Assembly (NCBI RefSeq): GCF_000091045.1
Contig: NC_006686.1
Location: 77,501-141,500, forward strand
Length of the DNA stretch: 64,000 nt
Direction of reading: 5' to 3'
Origin: Cryptococcus deneoformans JEC21
Taxonomy: Eukaryota > Basidiomycota > Tremellomycetes > Tremellales > Cryptococcaceae
Shown here: positions 31,594 through 43,995 of the stretch, piece by piece
How positions within the stretch are numbered: position 1 is the first letter of the stretch
How the letters are laid out: each line of letters starts with the position of its first letter
Translations under genes and position numbers: made by a program
Notes under the pieces: generated by a model
What the model was told of the DNA's origin: nothing
The model's database searches: none
Seen by the model: only the letters and a program-made list of their open reading frames with translations

Positions 31594-32939
31594 GATGACC
31601 ATCCTTTCTACAAGGTGTGCTGACAGGAGATTATCATAAAGGATCATAAAGGATGTTGTAAATGGCTAGTGTTGGATCAATGCGTATTGTCTTGGTGGGA
31701 AAATGTTTTGATGTTTTGATGTTGTAATGTTATCATCAGCGCTTCAAAGTATGTGCATTCTATATTGTGATCCACCGATGCAAGACGGTTCACCCTTATG
31801 GCACGTCGTCACGGCCCATAAAGAGAGATACACTTCGGCATTTTTGTAGGGTTTCTGCTGCAAAGCTGAAATGCTGGGGTATTAAAACGGTACATGTTAC
31901 ATTTGTCACTGGTAGTTGGGCATGCTCTGGTGGACTAATGCAATACAGTATCAATAGCGAGCAAAAGATGAATGTTGACTTCCCCCATCGTCGTGCGATC
32001 AACGAACGAATGTGGAGGCCAGCGAGGTGCATTTTCCGCGTTTGTTCAATAACCGTATGAAGTTTCCGTATGAAAAAATGTCCGAACGAGACCTCAAGCT
32101 CGAAGGGACACCCGCCGAGATGTTAATAATAATAGAACGGTTATCGGAAGATACGAAGATCTAAAGAAATATTTACGTAACGAAAATAGTTTAGAGCAAG
32201 TGAATGTCCGCCGCGTCGCGCAAATTTTAAAATTATTAATCTTAACTTAATTAGGTTCGAAAAAACGAGATGCGTAAATAAATAAAGTAACATGTAATAG
32301 TTGCATGTGTACAGCCAAATCAGGTAGGACTTGAGAAACTTGTAGCAACGTACACCTTGACCGTGTGTTGGAACACGAGACCTCTCCCGTCTTATCCCGC
32401 TTTCGATTACGCACAAAATTAACTCGCACTCTGTCGCTCACAGGCCCACGTCACCAAGGGAATTTTGTTCCCGCTGCCCCGCATTCCCCACTACTAGATT
32501 CCAGACACCAAGCCGGCGGAGTGTTTGCCGAATGCCAAGGCGGGCTGACTTTTTTGTCTTGGAGCGGCACTACCTCTCCACTCAGCCACACCCATCTCTC
32601 CCCCAGTGTCCCCTCTGCCACAGGCGCCAGCATGTACCACCCACTCCTCTCCACTGCCACCCCCTTGCCGCTACCACCGTCGCCCTCGACGGCGTCGTCT
32701 AACAACCGCCGAACAAGCCCGGTCCGCCCCTGTGATCGGGACTTTCGCTTCAACGTTTTAGATCTCTCTTGTCTCTCTTGGCCGACCCGCTTTTTCTCAT
32801 GCTTGGCTTTCCGCTTTCATTCAATTACTGTAAATTGCATGCATCGCCATGTGTGAAACAAAATCTCACGACTCTTCTTCCTTCTTTTGGTCCGTGCACA
32901 TTTCGCTGCGTTAGCAACATTACTCCCTTTCATTCGCAA
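31594..32939. promoter_or_regulatory. Upstream region of SKN1
   Basis: The region holds the 3' flank of the transcription-factor gene, then AT-rich sequence, then a pyrimidine-rich long leader of SKN1 from about 32450. The leader contains several ATGs, including a 22-codon frame at 32849-32914 that ends 25 bases before the SKN1 start. No coding exon was found. Confidence 0.4.
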
Positions 32940-35226
32940 ATGCGATCCTCTCAACGACAGGGCCGCGAACCTTTACTCCAATCCGCCGAGAACCCAGGTC
33001 AATCCCAGCGCCTCTCCGACTCGAGCTTTACCTCTTTCGACCACCCAGGTATGTCCCATCGCGGATCTCATAACGATGCCAGCGTGAACTCGTACGGCTC
33101 CTCTTCATCCAACAGATTCGGGCCAACGGCTTCTCTTGCCAGTGCCAATTCAGCAGCTGTTGTGGCCGGCAACACTGGGGGCTTCTCAGATGAACTTCCT
33201 CGGCAAGCCTCACCACAAGCCCAAATGGGAAACTGGCATGATGTCGATGACCTCGATGATCATCTGCATACCTTCACATCGCAGGATCACAAAGATCTTG
33301 GTTCACCATTCGACATTACCTCTGTGCGTGGCTGGGCAAATGCTCTTACCCTTGGTATACTCGCCGGTGGAGGTGTCATGTTGTTTGCCGGATATCCTAT
33401 CATCTCGTTTTATTATGGCGACAGCAACTCTTCCGGTGCCAATACCTCTGGTTATAACCTGGGAGGAATCAACTCTAGTGGCCAGTACCCGGAGATACCA
33501 GGCCTGCCCACCTTGATTGATGCGGACACTCCAGAATGGGCTTACAAGAGAACCGGGTTTGACGGGGATGAATGGACGTTGGTGTTTTCAGACGAGTTCA
33601 ACAAGGATGGAAGGACCTTCTTTGAAGGAGATGATCCCTTTTGGACTGGCATGGATATTCACTATTGGCCCACTGGGTGAGTCTCAGACCGCAATCGGAT
33701 CCAGCTGACAGAGTAGAGATTTCGAATGGCTTGATCCCTCTGCTGTGACAACGGCCGACGGTCATTTGGTCATCACCATGACACAAGAACCCATCCACGA
33801 TCTCAACTTCAAGTCTGGCATGCTCCAAACCTGGAATAAGCTTTGCTTCAATAAACATGCTTACTTTGAGTTTTCGGCAAGTATGCCTGGTCAGACGATG
33901 AACGGTGGGTTTTGGCCTGGTATCTGGACTATGGGGAATTTGGGTAGACCAGGATACGGTGCCTCCACCGAAGGGATGTGGCCGTAAGTTCCTTTTTCCT
34001 ATGCGAAGATGGAGCATAACTGATATAGATTCAGATACACCTACGACAGTTGCGACGTTGGTACCCTCCCCAATCAGACATACGTGAACGGCACCGGTCC
34101 TATTGCGACACTTACCACCGGCGCTGACGATTCACCTCTTTCCTACCTCCCCGGCCAACGATGTTCCGCCTGCACTTGTCCTGGAGAAGACCACCCCGGT
34201 CCTGTGCATACCAAAGGCCGTGCAGCCCCGGAAATTGATATCGTCGAAGCGCAAATCATTATCTCCGAGTCCAGAGGAGAAGTGTCTCAATCTTTCCAAG
34301 TAGCTCCTTATGATGATTACTATCAGTCTGATAATTCGTCCAAGAACTTTAAGCATTACGACACTGATTTAACGTATTGGAATACGTATTTGGGTGGTCA
34401 TTTCCAGCAGGCGGTATCGAGTTTGACGAGACTTCCAAGAAATATATACTGGGATCAGCCGGGAGATAGTAAGCAATTTACAGTGTTTGCTATGGAGTAA
34501 GTTTTTTTTTCCAATATGGAAGGAAACGAAATCTGATAATCTTGCAGATATCAAGCCTTCCCAGAGGCAAGAGACCAGGGATATATCACTTGGTGGGCAG
34601 ATAACAAGACTAGCTGGACAATGTACGCGGATGCAGTTGCAGAGAATCCCAGGACTGGTATCGGAAGAAGAATTATCCCAGAGGAACCTATGGCTATGGT
34701 GAGTCGAATAGAGAAAAAGAGCAGGGATGTGTGCGCTGACCTATTACACTGGGGTAGATTGTCAATTTGCATATGGTACGCTTCTTTACTCTCTTCTCCT
34801 CCATTCGCTCTGAGATTCATAGAGTCATACTGATTTTGGCCGTCTGTAGTCAAACAACTTCCAAGCAGTCGATTTTGCGAATTTGAAATGGCCAAACTAC
34901 TTTAGGATTGATTATGTGAGAGTGTATCAAAAACCAGACCAAATCTCTATCGGATGCGATCCCGAAGGTCAGTCCCTAATCTTTTCTACAACAAAAGGTT
35001 ATTGTAACGTAGAAGAAGAACTGACTTTGTTTTGATATGAATAGATTATCCCACTGCGGACTATATCGCGCGACATGCAGAGGTATATTCCAATCCAAAT
35101 CTCACAACCTGGGGAGCAGCTGGTAAGTCGTTCTTGCCTTGTCGCTGAGTGTTTTGTACAATCGCTGACATTGTCTTTTCTTTAGGATATACTTTCCCAA
35201 AAAGTAGTATGAAGGGTGATTGCTAA
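32940..35226 (+). CDS. SKN1: KRE6/SKN1-type beta-glucan synthesis protein (GH16)
   Basis: Eight exons (32940-33676, 33717-33983, 34029-34496, 34548-34698, 34758-34775, 34850-34967, 35045-35122, 35186-35226) give 625 residues. It is a type II membrane protein: a Ser-rich cytosolic head, a membrane segment around residues 133-160, then a lumenal GH16-like domain. The domain carries the catalytic-type motif PEIDIVEAQ, and [12 protein letters not shown] and [13 protein letters not shown] before it. The family acts in the secretory path in beta-1,6-glucan synthesis. Exon 5 is only 18 bases and encodes IVNLHM, which joins to SNNFQ as in relatives. An in-frame ATG at 32799 would add 47 residues; I prefer the one before [12 protein letters not shown]. 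The symbol SKN1 rather than KRE6 rests on recalled gene order. Confidence 0.9.
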
Positions 35227-37301
35227 ATGGACATTCTGTGTAAAAGGGATCTTGAAAGGTTGGTTAAAGTTGGTAAGGAGGAAAACAGTATCATTGATAC
35301 GCGAGAGCAACCAGTGATGAGGGATATGGAGGGGGGGGTAGGGGGAAGGAAAGTTGGACAATGTGTATACCTAGCAACCATAGAAAAACTGCACTGGACT
35401 GACCAGACGGACTTACGATTTTTTTGCATTTTTTACGATACCAATTGCAGTAGTGGAATGATCCATATCCGCGTACATACGTTCATACGTTCTTTGACAG
35501 AAAACAGATTATGAATGTATGTTACATATCTTTAGGACCTGAATATCGAATATTACTGCATCATGACTGCAATGGTCTTTTTTCCGTGCCGATAAGAAGA
35601 ACACCGCATTGTAATCTTATCATCATGATTGTGGGAAATAGGGACTATCACACAAATACGCAGTTAATTCATTGGAATTGCTTCGAAGAATGATGTCAAG
35701 GATGATGCTATGTCGTTCCTTTCTGTGACCTGATAATTCTGTCTGTTTTCGTAGGTAGCACATAGAGTATGCAAGGGCTACGAATCAAAGTCTTATCCAT
35801 GAAATGGTCTTGAGCAAGTCTTCAATCAGTTACTACATCTAGTAAGTAAATAATAACAAAATAGCAGATTTATATATATGACTTTATTTCTGCCAGGGAA
35901 AACCTGAAACTGTTTCCCAGTAAAGCTTAGTTGGTTTAGTTCTTTATAAGTCAAGGTTTGTTTCAGCTTTCGGACATCAGTGGATGTTAAAGGTCATTTT
36001 TATTAGGATTCCATTAATAAGTGGCATTTTTTACGACATGTTGATAACAGATGATAATAATGCGATTCCTCCATTTGTGAACCTAGCAAATATCAGCTGC
36101 TGGTGGGTGGCAATAATGGAAATGATGCTATGGCAAAGAACTAAAGGCAGAAAGCATAAATTCTACTCAGTGAACCATGCACGGCAATACAGAATCTTCA
36201 TATCCCATAGTTTCCGCATACGTACATAAAAACCATCAGCTGCAATTAGAAATGTCTTCGCCGCTGGCCGGCTTGCCGAGTCAAGATTGTTTCCGCTCAT
36301 TTGACTAGCAGTCATTCCTTGTAAACTCATGAATTTTATATTGGAATTGGAGTTGTAGCTTAATAAAGCAATCCCGCCAATTTCCCAGAATGACCGATGA
36401 CGGACCGGTTATCTTTTTTCTTTTGATATACCACGACTTGTACTAATAAGAGGCTAAAAAAGAATCGATTATTATAGTTCAACTTTACCATAGTTACTTC
36501 GGGCCGCGCACTGCATAAATGCAGGTACACGCACAAGTGTCTTAATAAACATCTTCGTTTCGGAATCTGAAATAAGAATCGACACGCCGGAATCCGGATA
36601 AGAAGCTGCTGATCTTTTAGCGTAGTAGTATACTTTTTTTGGTGATTGATAATCCTTGAAAGTCGATTGTCAAGTGGTGGTGGATGATGTCTCATCAGCG
36701 AAAGACAGTGTCGTCATCACTCGCGCCGTTCTTGACGTTTTCTCTTTTGGTTGCTGTGTGAGTCTAAAACCGTAGTAAAAGCCATACGACGTTATGTTTG
36801 TACTGGTGACACCAGTATCATAAATTACTCTTTAATGCAGTAAAGTATGTGCAATCATTCGTAGCATGCAGTAATCTACGTTGTTTGCTGCAATATCAAC
36901 AGATCTGGAGATTATCAGATCAACCCAACGGCTTTATTATTTGTTATCTATCCGCTGACAATCAACGAAATTTCCACCCTCCACTTTCAATGTCCAGACT
37001 TATTCAATCGTCCAAAGAAAAAGAACGAAGAAGTCAGCCGTTGAGTGGAATTTGAAACTGGATATGCACAGCCCAGCTGCCAGCTGCTCGCAAAAGAGTG
37101 GCTGATGGGCGATGCAAAAAGGGCTGAAGCATATTCACGTCAACGCGTGTAATTCGTATAGACAAACGGATGAACGGCTGAAAGCGTATCAAAAATGCTA
37201 TATAAGCCCTTCAGAACAGGGCAAGAAAAATACTTTTCTTCTCTCTTTTGTGATCCAGTCTAGATAGAAGAGACGCCAGATTTCGAAGCTCCGAATTAGA
37301 C
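35227..37301. promoter_or_regulatory. 2.1-kb upstream region of an MFS gene
   Basis: AT-rich sequence without a convincing exon. A TATATAA box at 37199-37205 lies 97 bases before the MFS start codon. The length is unusual for this compact genome and suggests a regulated promoter or an unseen noncoding transcript. Confidence 0.45.
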
Positions 37302-39609
37302 ATGTCGACTCATCACACTAACCAGATACACGATCATTCCCCTTCTTCTCCTTCCAATCAACCCGTGCTGGAAGAAGGTGAGGATGAATATCGTCCACTT
37401 CCACATGCCTGGTCTGGTGCCACGCTCTATGAGCCATACACATTGTCTCGCGACAAGCTCAAGAATGTCAACAGTGTCGAGTTCTGTTCCCAGGTTAATG
37501 AGCGCGAGTCTGAGGAAAGTGGCGAAGTGCAAGGTAATGTTGGTCTGACTCGCGAGGTCCCCAATTCTGTTTTCGTTGAGCCACAAGAGGACTACATCCC
37601 TTACTCATCTGGCAAGGGTCCTAACAAGAGGTCAGATCTACCTCACCTGTACTATGATAGCCCTTGGCCTGAGAGTGCGAATGACAGTAGTCCAGGTCCT
37701 GCTCATAATGCAAGGGATGGTGATCAAAATGAGAAACTGGGTGGTCTCAATGCCTCGACAATCCCTAACTTTTCTTCTTCTGGCAATGCGTCTTTACCCC
37801 CCCTCACGTCAAGCCAAAGTTATCTCCAATCTCGCTCTTCATTCTTCAGATTGGTCTTCCTTCTCACTACTTGTGCTACTCAGCTCATCGTCCAAGCACA
37901 GCTGGGTATGGTCATGATGCCGCTTCATGCGACCGCCGAATGGTTAGGGAAGGCTAACAATAGCGGGGAGATGAGCTGGATGGCTGCTAGTTATGGGTAC
38001 GTCCTTCCTTCCATTCTTCATCTGATTTTTTGCTGACGAGGTATACGAGTTTAACGGTGGGAATGTTTCTGGTCATGGCCGGCCGTCTGGGAGACATCTA
38101 TGGCCCTCGACTGATATGGGCTGTGGGATGTACCTTCATGATTGTCTGCAATATCGGAAGCGGGTTCGCGACAACTGCAATAGGATTCGACATTGCTCGC
38201 GCAGTGGCAGGAATAGGCTCTGCTCTGGCTTGTAAGTCCTGTTACTAACTTCCTAGCTTAGGTCGGTGCTTACCATATGAATAGTACCGAACGCTCTCGC
38301 CATTCTAGGTCGCACCTATCCACCAGGGCAAACGCGCAATATGGTATTCTCTATCCTCGGTGCTCTTGCGCCAGTTGGGTTCTGGATTGGCGGCGTGTTA
38401 GGTGGACTTTTTGCACAGTTTGCGCATATCAAATGGGTCTGGTGGTTCACGGCTATACTCACTGCCTTGTTCCTTGGTGTCGGTTTCTATGTCTTACCAC
38501 CTGACTCTCTCTGTCCATCCGTGTCCAAACCCCACTTTGACACCGTCGGTGCTATTCTCCTCTCTCTCACATTAGGTCTCTTCAATTTCGTCTGGAACCA
38601 AGCACCGCTCGTCTCATGGTCTGCGGCCTACATCCCTGCCATGCTTGGGGTTTCTTTGATCTTTGGGGGTATCTTTGTCTGGTGGGAAAGAAGAGTTGGC
38701 AAAGGAGCGCTGATCCCGATGGAAGTGTTGAGCAAGCAAAGTTTATTGGTGTATTTGAGTCTGTGGCTTGGGTGGATGAGCTACGGTACTTTCTTGCTTT
38801 ATACCATGTTCTTGTGAGTGATTTCGAAATAAACACTGAAGGTGGCTGAAATCAAGGATGTGTTAGTATCTATGGTATCAGAGGATATACCGAGCCTCTT
38901 ACTATGGCATTTCAACTTGCGCCCCTCTTGCCAGCAGGTAAGTCATTTCCTCCTCCTATTGAATTACTCAGACGTTTACCGTAAGCTAGGAGTAATTGCC
39001 GCCCTCATCGTCCCTCTTCTCATCCGCCATCTTCCAAACCATTTCATCTTTCTTCTCTCAATGTTTGCATTCATTGCGTGCAATATCATAGCAGCCACGG
39101 CTTCTTCAAGTACTGCGAACGGGGAATATTGGAAGGGTACTTTCTGGAGTTTGATCATAGGTACTTTCGGACCAGGTATGTTCATTCTGATACTTTGCTT
39201 TGTTTCTTAGACGAAATCTGAAGCTAAGCGCCGTTTCGTTTCACTATAGACTTGAGCTTCAGCACGGGGCAATTGATCGTCAGTAACTCGGTAAGCCATG
39301 AGTTTCAAGGCATAGCGGCGGGCGTGGTGAGCATGATCACCAATTATTCGTGCGTTGCCTTCTTCTCGCCTTGCACCTTTGGAAAAGCATAACTGATCGT
39401 CGGATAGTATTGCCATTGGGCTAGGTTTGACGGGGACTCTTGAATACTATATTCGAGGCTCCGGAGACACGATAGACGACGTGCTCAGAGGTTATCGAGC
39501 TTCCTTCTGGTTCGCTACCGGGTTGGCCGGTATTGCGGGGATAGTGGTAGCATTGTTTGTGAGGGTGCCAAAGCAAACTGGCGGATTGCAAGTTATCCAC
39601 CCTGTGTGA
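37302..39609 (+). CDS. MFS drug/toxin transporter, DHA2-like (copy 1)
   Basis: Seven exons (37302-37996, 38050-38231, 38285-38813, 38867-38937, 38990-39175, 39250-39349, 39408-39609) give 654 residues. About 180 hydrophilic residues precede the membrane part. Recognisable motifs are MFLVMAGRLGDIYGPRL (MFS motif A region), RAVAGIGSAL, NALAILGRTYPPGQTRN and TFGPGDLSFSTGQLIVSN. About 12-14 membrane segments are expected. It resembles Atr1/aminotriazole-resistance type exporters. Substrate unknown. It is a paralogue of the minus-strand gene at 51260-53465, with five introns in the same place and phase. A TATA box lies upstream. Confidence 0.88.
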
Positions 39610-40226
39610 TAGACTATTTATAGCATTTTATAATCCGGTAGAATGGTGTGAAAGTAACCATTGATATTGAGTCGTACATATTTGGGGGATGTGATAATTA
39701 TGCAGTATTTGGCTAATTGCTACGTACTGATCAACCGTTCAACTTCTAGTTCCTGTAGGGCTTCCGGATGGAATGTTTTGGGTTGGGCGATTGACTATTT
39801 CCAAGTTAACGTAACGAGGTCACAGCCTAGCCATTCGTTGTTCTCCGGGCATGGGCCTGTGTGGAAGGCAGTAAGAAGGATAAGTACGAGTGGTTCGGCC
39901 GTGCTTTCCTGGTGTGTCGGATTGTGCCCGATCAATTTAGATACACCACCCACGAACCCACCCTGTATAGTCCAAATTAGGCTTATTCGTTAAACCAACA
40001 AAAACGCCGAACATATAGGCATCTTTATAGTCAACTGTAGTAATTACGTAATCACGGTCCCCCTGGTTTCTGCATTTTTGCGCAAATTCCAACATCATCA
40101 CCTTTTTAAGTCACGTGACTGGATGTTTTCTCGACGAGATTTCGAAGAATGCCATATTTCTGGCTGAGACCGTTGGAGATTGTGTACCAACATCACAACC
40201 CGACGGTCTCTCAACAAGTGCCCAAC
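39610..40226. promoter_or_regulatory. Intergenic region before RIX1
   Basis: 3' flank of the MFS gene and promoter of RIX1, containing a CACGTGAC E-box-like site at about 40111. An in-frame ATG at 40149 precedes the chosen RIX1 start by 26 codons. Confidence 0.35.
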
Positions 40227-42897
40227 ATGGCAGAGCAGACCCAAGTGATTCCTTTGCTTTCCTCTTTACAGTTCACTCATCCGTCATTCGTACCGCTTCT
40301 GGAATCTCACAAGCCGCTCGCTCGCCCATCGATCAGCTCCCAGTCGCAACTCAACAAGTTAATCAGTCGACTTAACACTGTTCTATTGGCCAAGGATGAC
40401 AGCAGAGAAAAAAGAGCTGCATGCATAGTAGCAAAGGAGATGATAAATCAAGATGAAGAAGGTTGGGTTTTGGCCGGATGGGGTAAAGGTTGGCTCGGTG
40501 GGTGTCTAGGGTGGATTGCCGTGGGTGCATTCATTTTTGAATGGATCACAACTAATTGTGTGGCAGTCAACGTCGTCCCCTATACCTTCGATCCCTCCTT
40601 ATATCTCTCTCCTCAGCACTCTTGTTCTTACATCTTCTCATTTCCCCTCGTTCGAGCGTCAAAATGTGCATCCTATCATGGGCAAGCTGTCCGTCTCTCT
40701 CGGAAGGCTTTTGCAGAGATGTTTGGCTGAACCGCAACCAGATTGGGACGTTATGGTAAGTCATCGAGTCAAGATTATAGCATCATCTCGCTAATCAAAG
40801 TATAGCTTGATATCCTCGACTCTTATCAATCTCTCCTTCTTCATTCCCCTGCCAACTTCCGGCCATCCACCGCAACTCTTAAACCCATTCTTTTGGCCCT
40901 CCTTCTTATGATCCCAACTCCTACATCACCAAACCCTTCGATACCTGCTGAGATCCGCACTGCGAGTGCCAAGCTCCTGGCTTGCTGCCATGTTACCGCC
41001 GGTAAAGCTCAAAGCCCCGCGTCTTGGACCGCCGATGTGAAGGATCTTTTGGGTGGAATCGGCAAGGCAGCAGCTGGGATCACAGCTGATGCTTGGGAGG
41101 CCGATCCAGTTGCAGTCAACCCTCCACCATCTCCTAACACTCCAGAGCTTCCTATTGATCCTTTACAGCGAGTCCCTGTCGCTTTGGATTGGCTTGAGGG
41201 TTTGACCGAGGCGGTTTTGGAGATGCTGAGGTTCCCCACCAATCGACCTGTTCATGTGCCTGTTGCGGGAATTGTGAGCGCTGGATTGAGGTTCTTAAGC
41301 TTGACTCTAGATACTCCTACTGTCTCCTACATTTCCCCGCAGCATCATGCTCTTCTTGTTGCATCCCTGCCAAGAATATGGTCTATCGGGATGCAGCTTT
41401 TGGGTGGCATTGCTTTGGCGTAAGCATTTTTATAGTCAAAAGTGGTATATGCTGACTTGATGATCAGTGTTGAAGACCACCTCTTCCCTCATCTTTCAAA
41501 CATCCTCGACCACTCTGTCTGGCTTCTCGAGCGTATTCCAAGCAGCATGTCGTACGTAGATATAGCATAACCACGTATACTCTTCACTAACAAACGCGTT
41601 CAGAGAATGCCGAACCCAGCTACTCAAATTCCACACCCTCCTCTTAACCCTCTTTCCCCCATCCCTGGTCCCCACCGATTACCCAACACGTCTCTTACGT
41701 TTCTGCATCTCCACTTTTTCACCTTTGCTAGAGCGCAAGGACGTCTCTGCTTCGGCTGCCGCAAGTCAGAACGAAAGCGGTGGTGGTAAACGGGGAAAGA
41801 AGAGGGCAAGGAATGCTGAAGATGGGTTAGTGGGTGATTTGGAAGGAAAGGGGAGGCAGAGCTTGGGTGCAGGGGAAGTCAAGGTTATCCTGCAAGCTCT
41901 GAAGCGTGAGTCCTATTTTTTTGTATATATATAGTCGCTGATGGAATACAGTTTCACCTATATTGCATACTACCCCTCTCATCTCCCCTTCCTTGTTGAC
42001 TCTTTCTATTCGACTTCATCTCTCTCTCTACTTGGCCCTTCCCTCATTATTTTCATCCGTTTTCCCTTCGATCAACGCCAAATCGGAGACCTTGGAAGCT
42101 GTGCAGAAGGTATTGGAGAGCGTGTTGAGCGTCGGCGAAGGATGGAGCAAGGGATATGAAAGCGTCATCATTTCCGTTCTTGTAAGCATTGCCGCATTGA
42201 ATGATTTTTGAACCAACTGATAATTGAAAATTTGAAACTCTAGAGCCACAAATCTCAATCGTCAATCGATAAGATTATTCACCCCAAACTCCCTCCCATG
42301 CTTCGGGCTCAACCTGCTTTGCGAGAATTACATTTCTTCACCAAGGAAGGCGACGAAGAGAAGAAGGAAAGGAAATTAGCAAGATTAGGGATTGATGACG
42401 AGGATATTGAGGTTGAGAAGGAAGAGGAAGAAGAAGCCGTGCGACCTCCTCCTACGCAGGTTACTTCCACGACAGGCTTTGCTTCCTTTGCCCTTCCAGC
42501 AACTAGAGAAGTACCCTCATCTATGCCTTTAGCCGCTTCGGCTCCTCTGGTGCCTATCGCTGCCCCCGTTGCCGCTCCATCAGTCGCACCTGCCCCTTCC
42601 GCAGCTTTCGTTCTCGATTCCACGTCCGCACCTGCAACAGCAACAGCACCAGTCGTCGCTCCTATCCCATCCCAACCCGAACAAACTACCTCTACAATCC
42701 CCTCGAGCTCCTTCATCTCCTTCACCTCCAACTTGGCTTCGGCGACCACCAATTCCAAAACAAATGAAACTGTCGTAAAGCAGACAACCCATGTGGAGAA
42801 GATGGAGGTGGATGACGAAGATGAGGGAATCCCTGAATTGGATAGTGGAAGTGATGATGACCTTTTGGAGGATGACGATGGGGAGGAGGATGATTAG
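40227..42897 (+). CDS. RIX1: Pre-rRNA processing protein RIX1 (PELP1 family)
   Basis: Seven exons (40227-40520, 40567-40755, 40806-41419, 41468-41551, 41604-41905, 41952-42181, 42244-42897) close in frame to 788 residues. The first half is helical, HEAT-like (QSQLNKLISRLNTVL, HPIMGKLSVSLGRLLQRCL), as in the RIX1 domain. The C-terminal third is Pro/Ala-rich and ends in a long acidic tail (EVDDEDEGIPELDSGSDDD). Rix1 with Ipi1 and Ipi3 binds Rea1 and drives ITS2 processing and late 60S maturation in the nucleus. Start chosen at MAEQTQVIPLLSS because the upstream extension MPYFWLRPLE looks noncoding. Family call rests on overall pattern, not a single catalytic motif. Confidence 0.8.
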
Positions 42898-43995
42898 ATT
42901 AAATTAGAGTGCATCCACAGGTTTTTGGGTCATGTATATCATTGTTATTTTCGCAATTCGTAAAGTCAAAGGTAACTAAAGGCTGTACCAAAGTCATCAC
43001 TGCGGTCGCTCTCTTGCTACACAGTCATTGTCACTGTCCACCAAAGTAAATATAAGAATTGTTTGACCTGATTCTGAAGGAGAGTATAAGGCTGTGATCG
43101 ACAAATCTTTCATCTTGACTCAAACTTTTGAACCTTTCTTTTAAGAAGCAACTTCGCATTTTTCCTGGCAAATTTCTATTTTCTCGTTCCTTTCCTGTTC
43201 AAATGCTTAAAGGATCGATATACTAAATTGGACCGAAATCCTAACGAATGTCTCATTCAAGAATCCAAAGAGGGGGCAAGAAAACTACTTATTCCTTCAT
43301 CTTGTTTCCCATCCTATTAACCCATTTTATTCCTTTCCCTACTCCTTGTCATTATCCAGACCACATCCTACAACCCACACATAAAACAAATACATTTTAC
43401 CATGCTCTTCCCAACCCCACTGCTCTTCCTGTTCTTCCCTTTCGCTCCTATCCCAGCTCTCGCTTTCCACCTCACCCCTGTACCTGCGCCCTACCCCACC
43501 CGAGTCCCGGTGGTTGATCCCTATCATCAAGTAGATCCTGAAACGGACCCTCTCACCGGCCAATTCTGGACGCACCCGCTTCGAGGATAAGTGTGCCAAC
43601 GGCGACGGTTACGGAAGATGATTCTATTCTGCACCCATGGGCAGCTCAATTGACGGAAGATGATGGACCCATCATGCACACGTGGGCAGCACATGCAATA
43701 AATCGATGAGGCCTAATGCATGGTAGAAAGTTATATGCGTTGAAAGGAAGCGCGAGAGACAGTTGCGAATGAGTCTTGTAGCGTGAGTGAATGGTTAATT
43801 GCACTTATCGTAGCTTGAGGACAACTGTCGTCATCCACTGTGGTTATTAGTTGCGATGTAAAACATTGTGATCTGTAGATATTGAATAACCCCTTTTGGA
43901 GGTAAATTCCGCCAGAGCCTGGCATAGTTCTTCATGTCACCATGGTTTCAACAGACAACAAGGGAAACACCGCAGTACGCTGCATACTTACCTGA
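42898..43995. other. Intergenic region with one short secreted-type frame
   Basis: Convergent flanks of RIX1 and the methyltransferase gene. Besides the signal-peptide frame at 43402-43709 I see nothing coding. Confidence 0.35.
43402..43709 (+). pseudogene. Small secreted-type peptide, apparently frameshifted
   Basis: The frame 43402-43590 encodes 62 residues with a clean signal peptide (MLFPTPLLFLFFPFAPIPALA) and a mature part with DPETDPLTGQFWTHP. It stops right after this, but another frame continues without a stop to TGA at 43707-43709. That frame contains two 14-residue repeats, TEDDSILHPWAAQL and TEDDGPIMHTWAAH. The repeat unit at DNA level is 42 bases (43611 and 43653). A frameshift or a missed intron near 43575-43590 would join the parts. 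Function unknown. Confidence 0.35.

Noticed and set aside
40149..40226. 26-residue N-terminal extension of RIX1
   Set aside because: Sequence does not look like protein of this family and the next ATG starts a plausible helix; not excluded experimentally.
42309..42758. 149-codon minus-strand frame over RIX1
   Set aside because: Mirror of the Pro/Ala-rich RIX1 tail; composition is a by-product of the sense codons.
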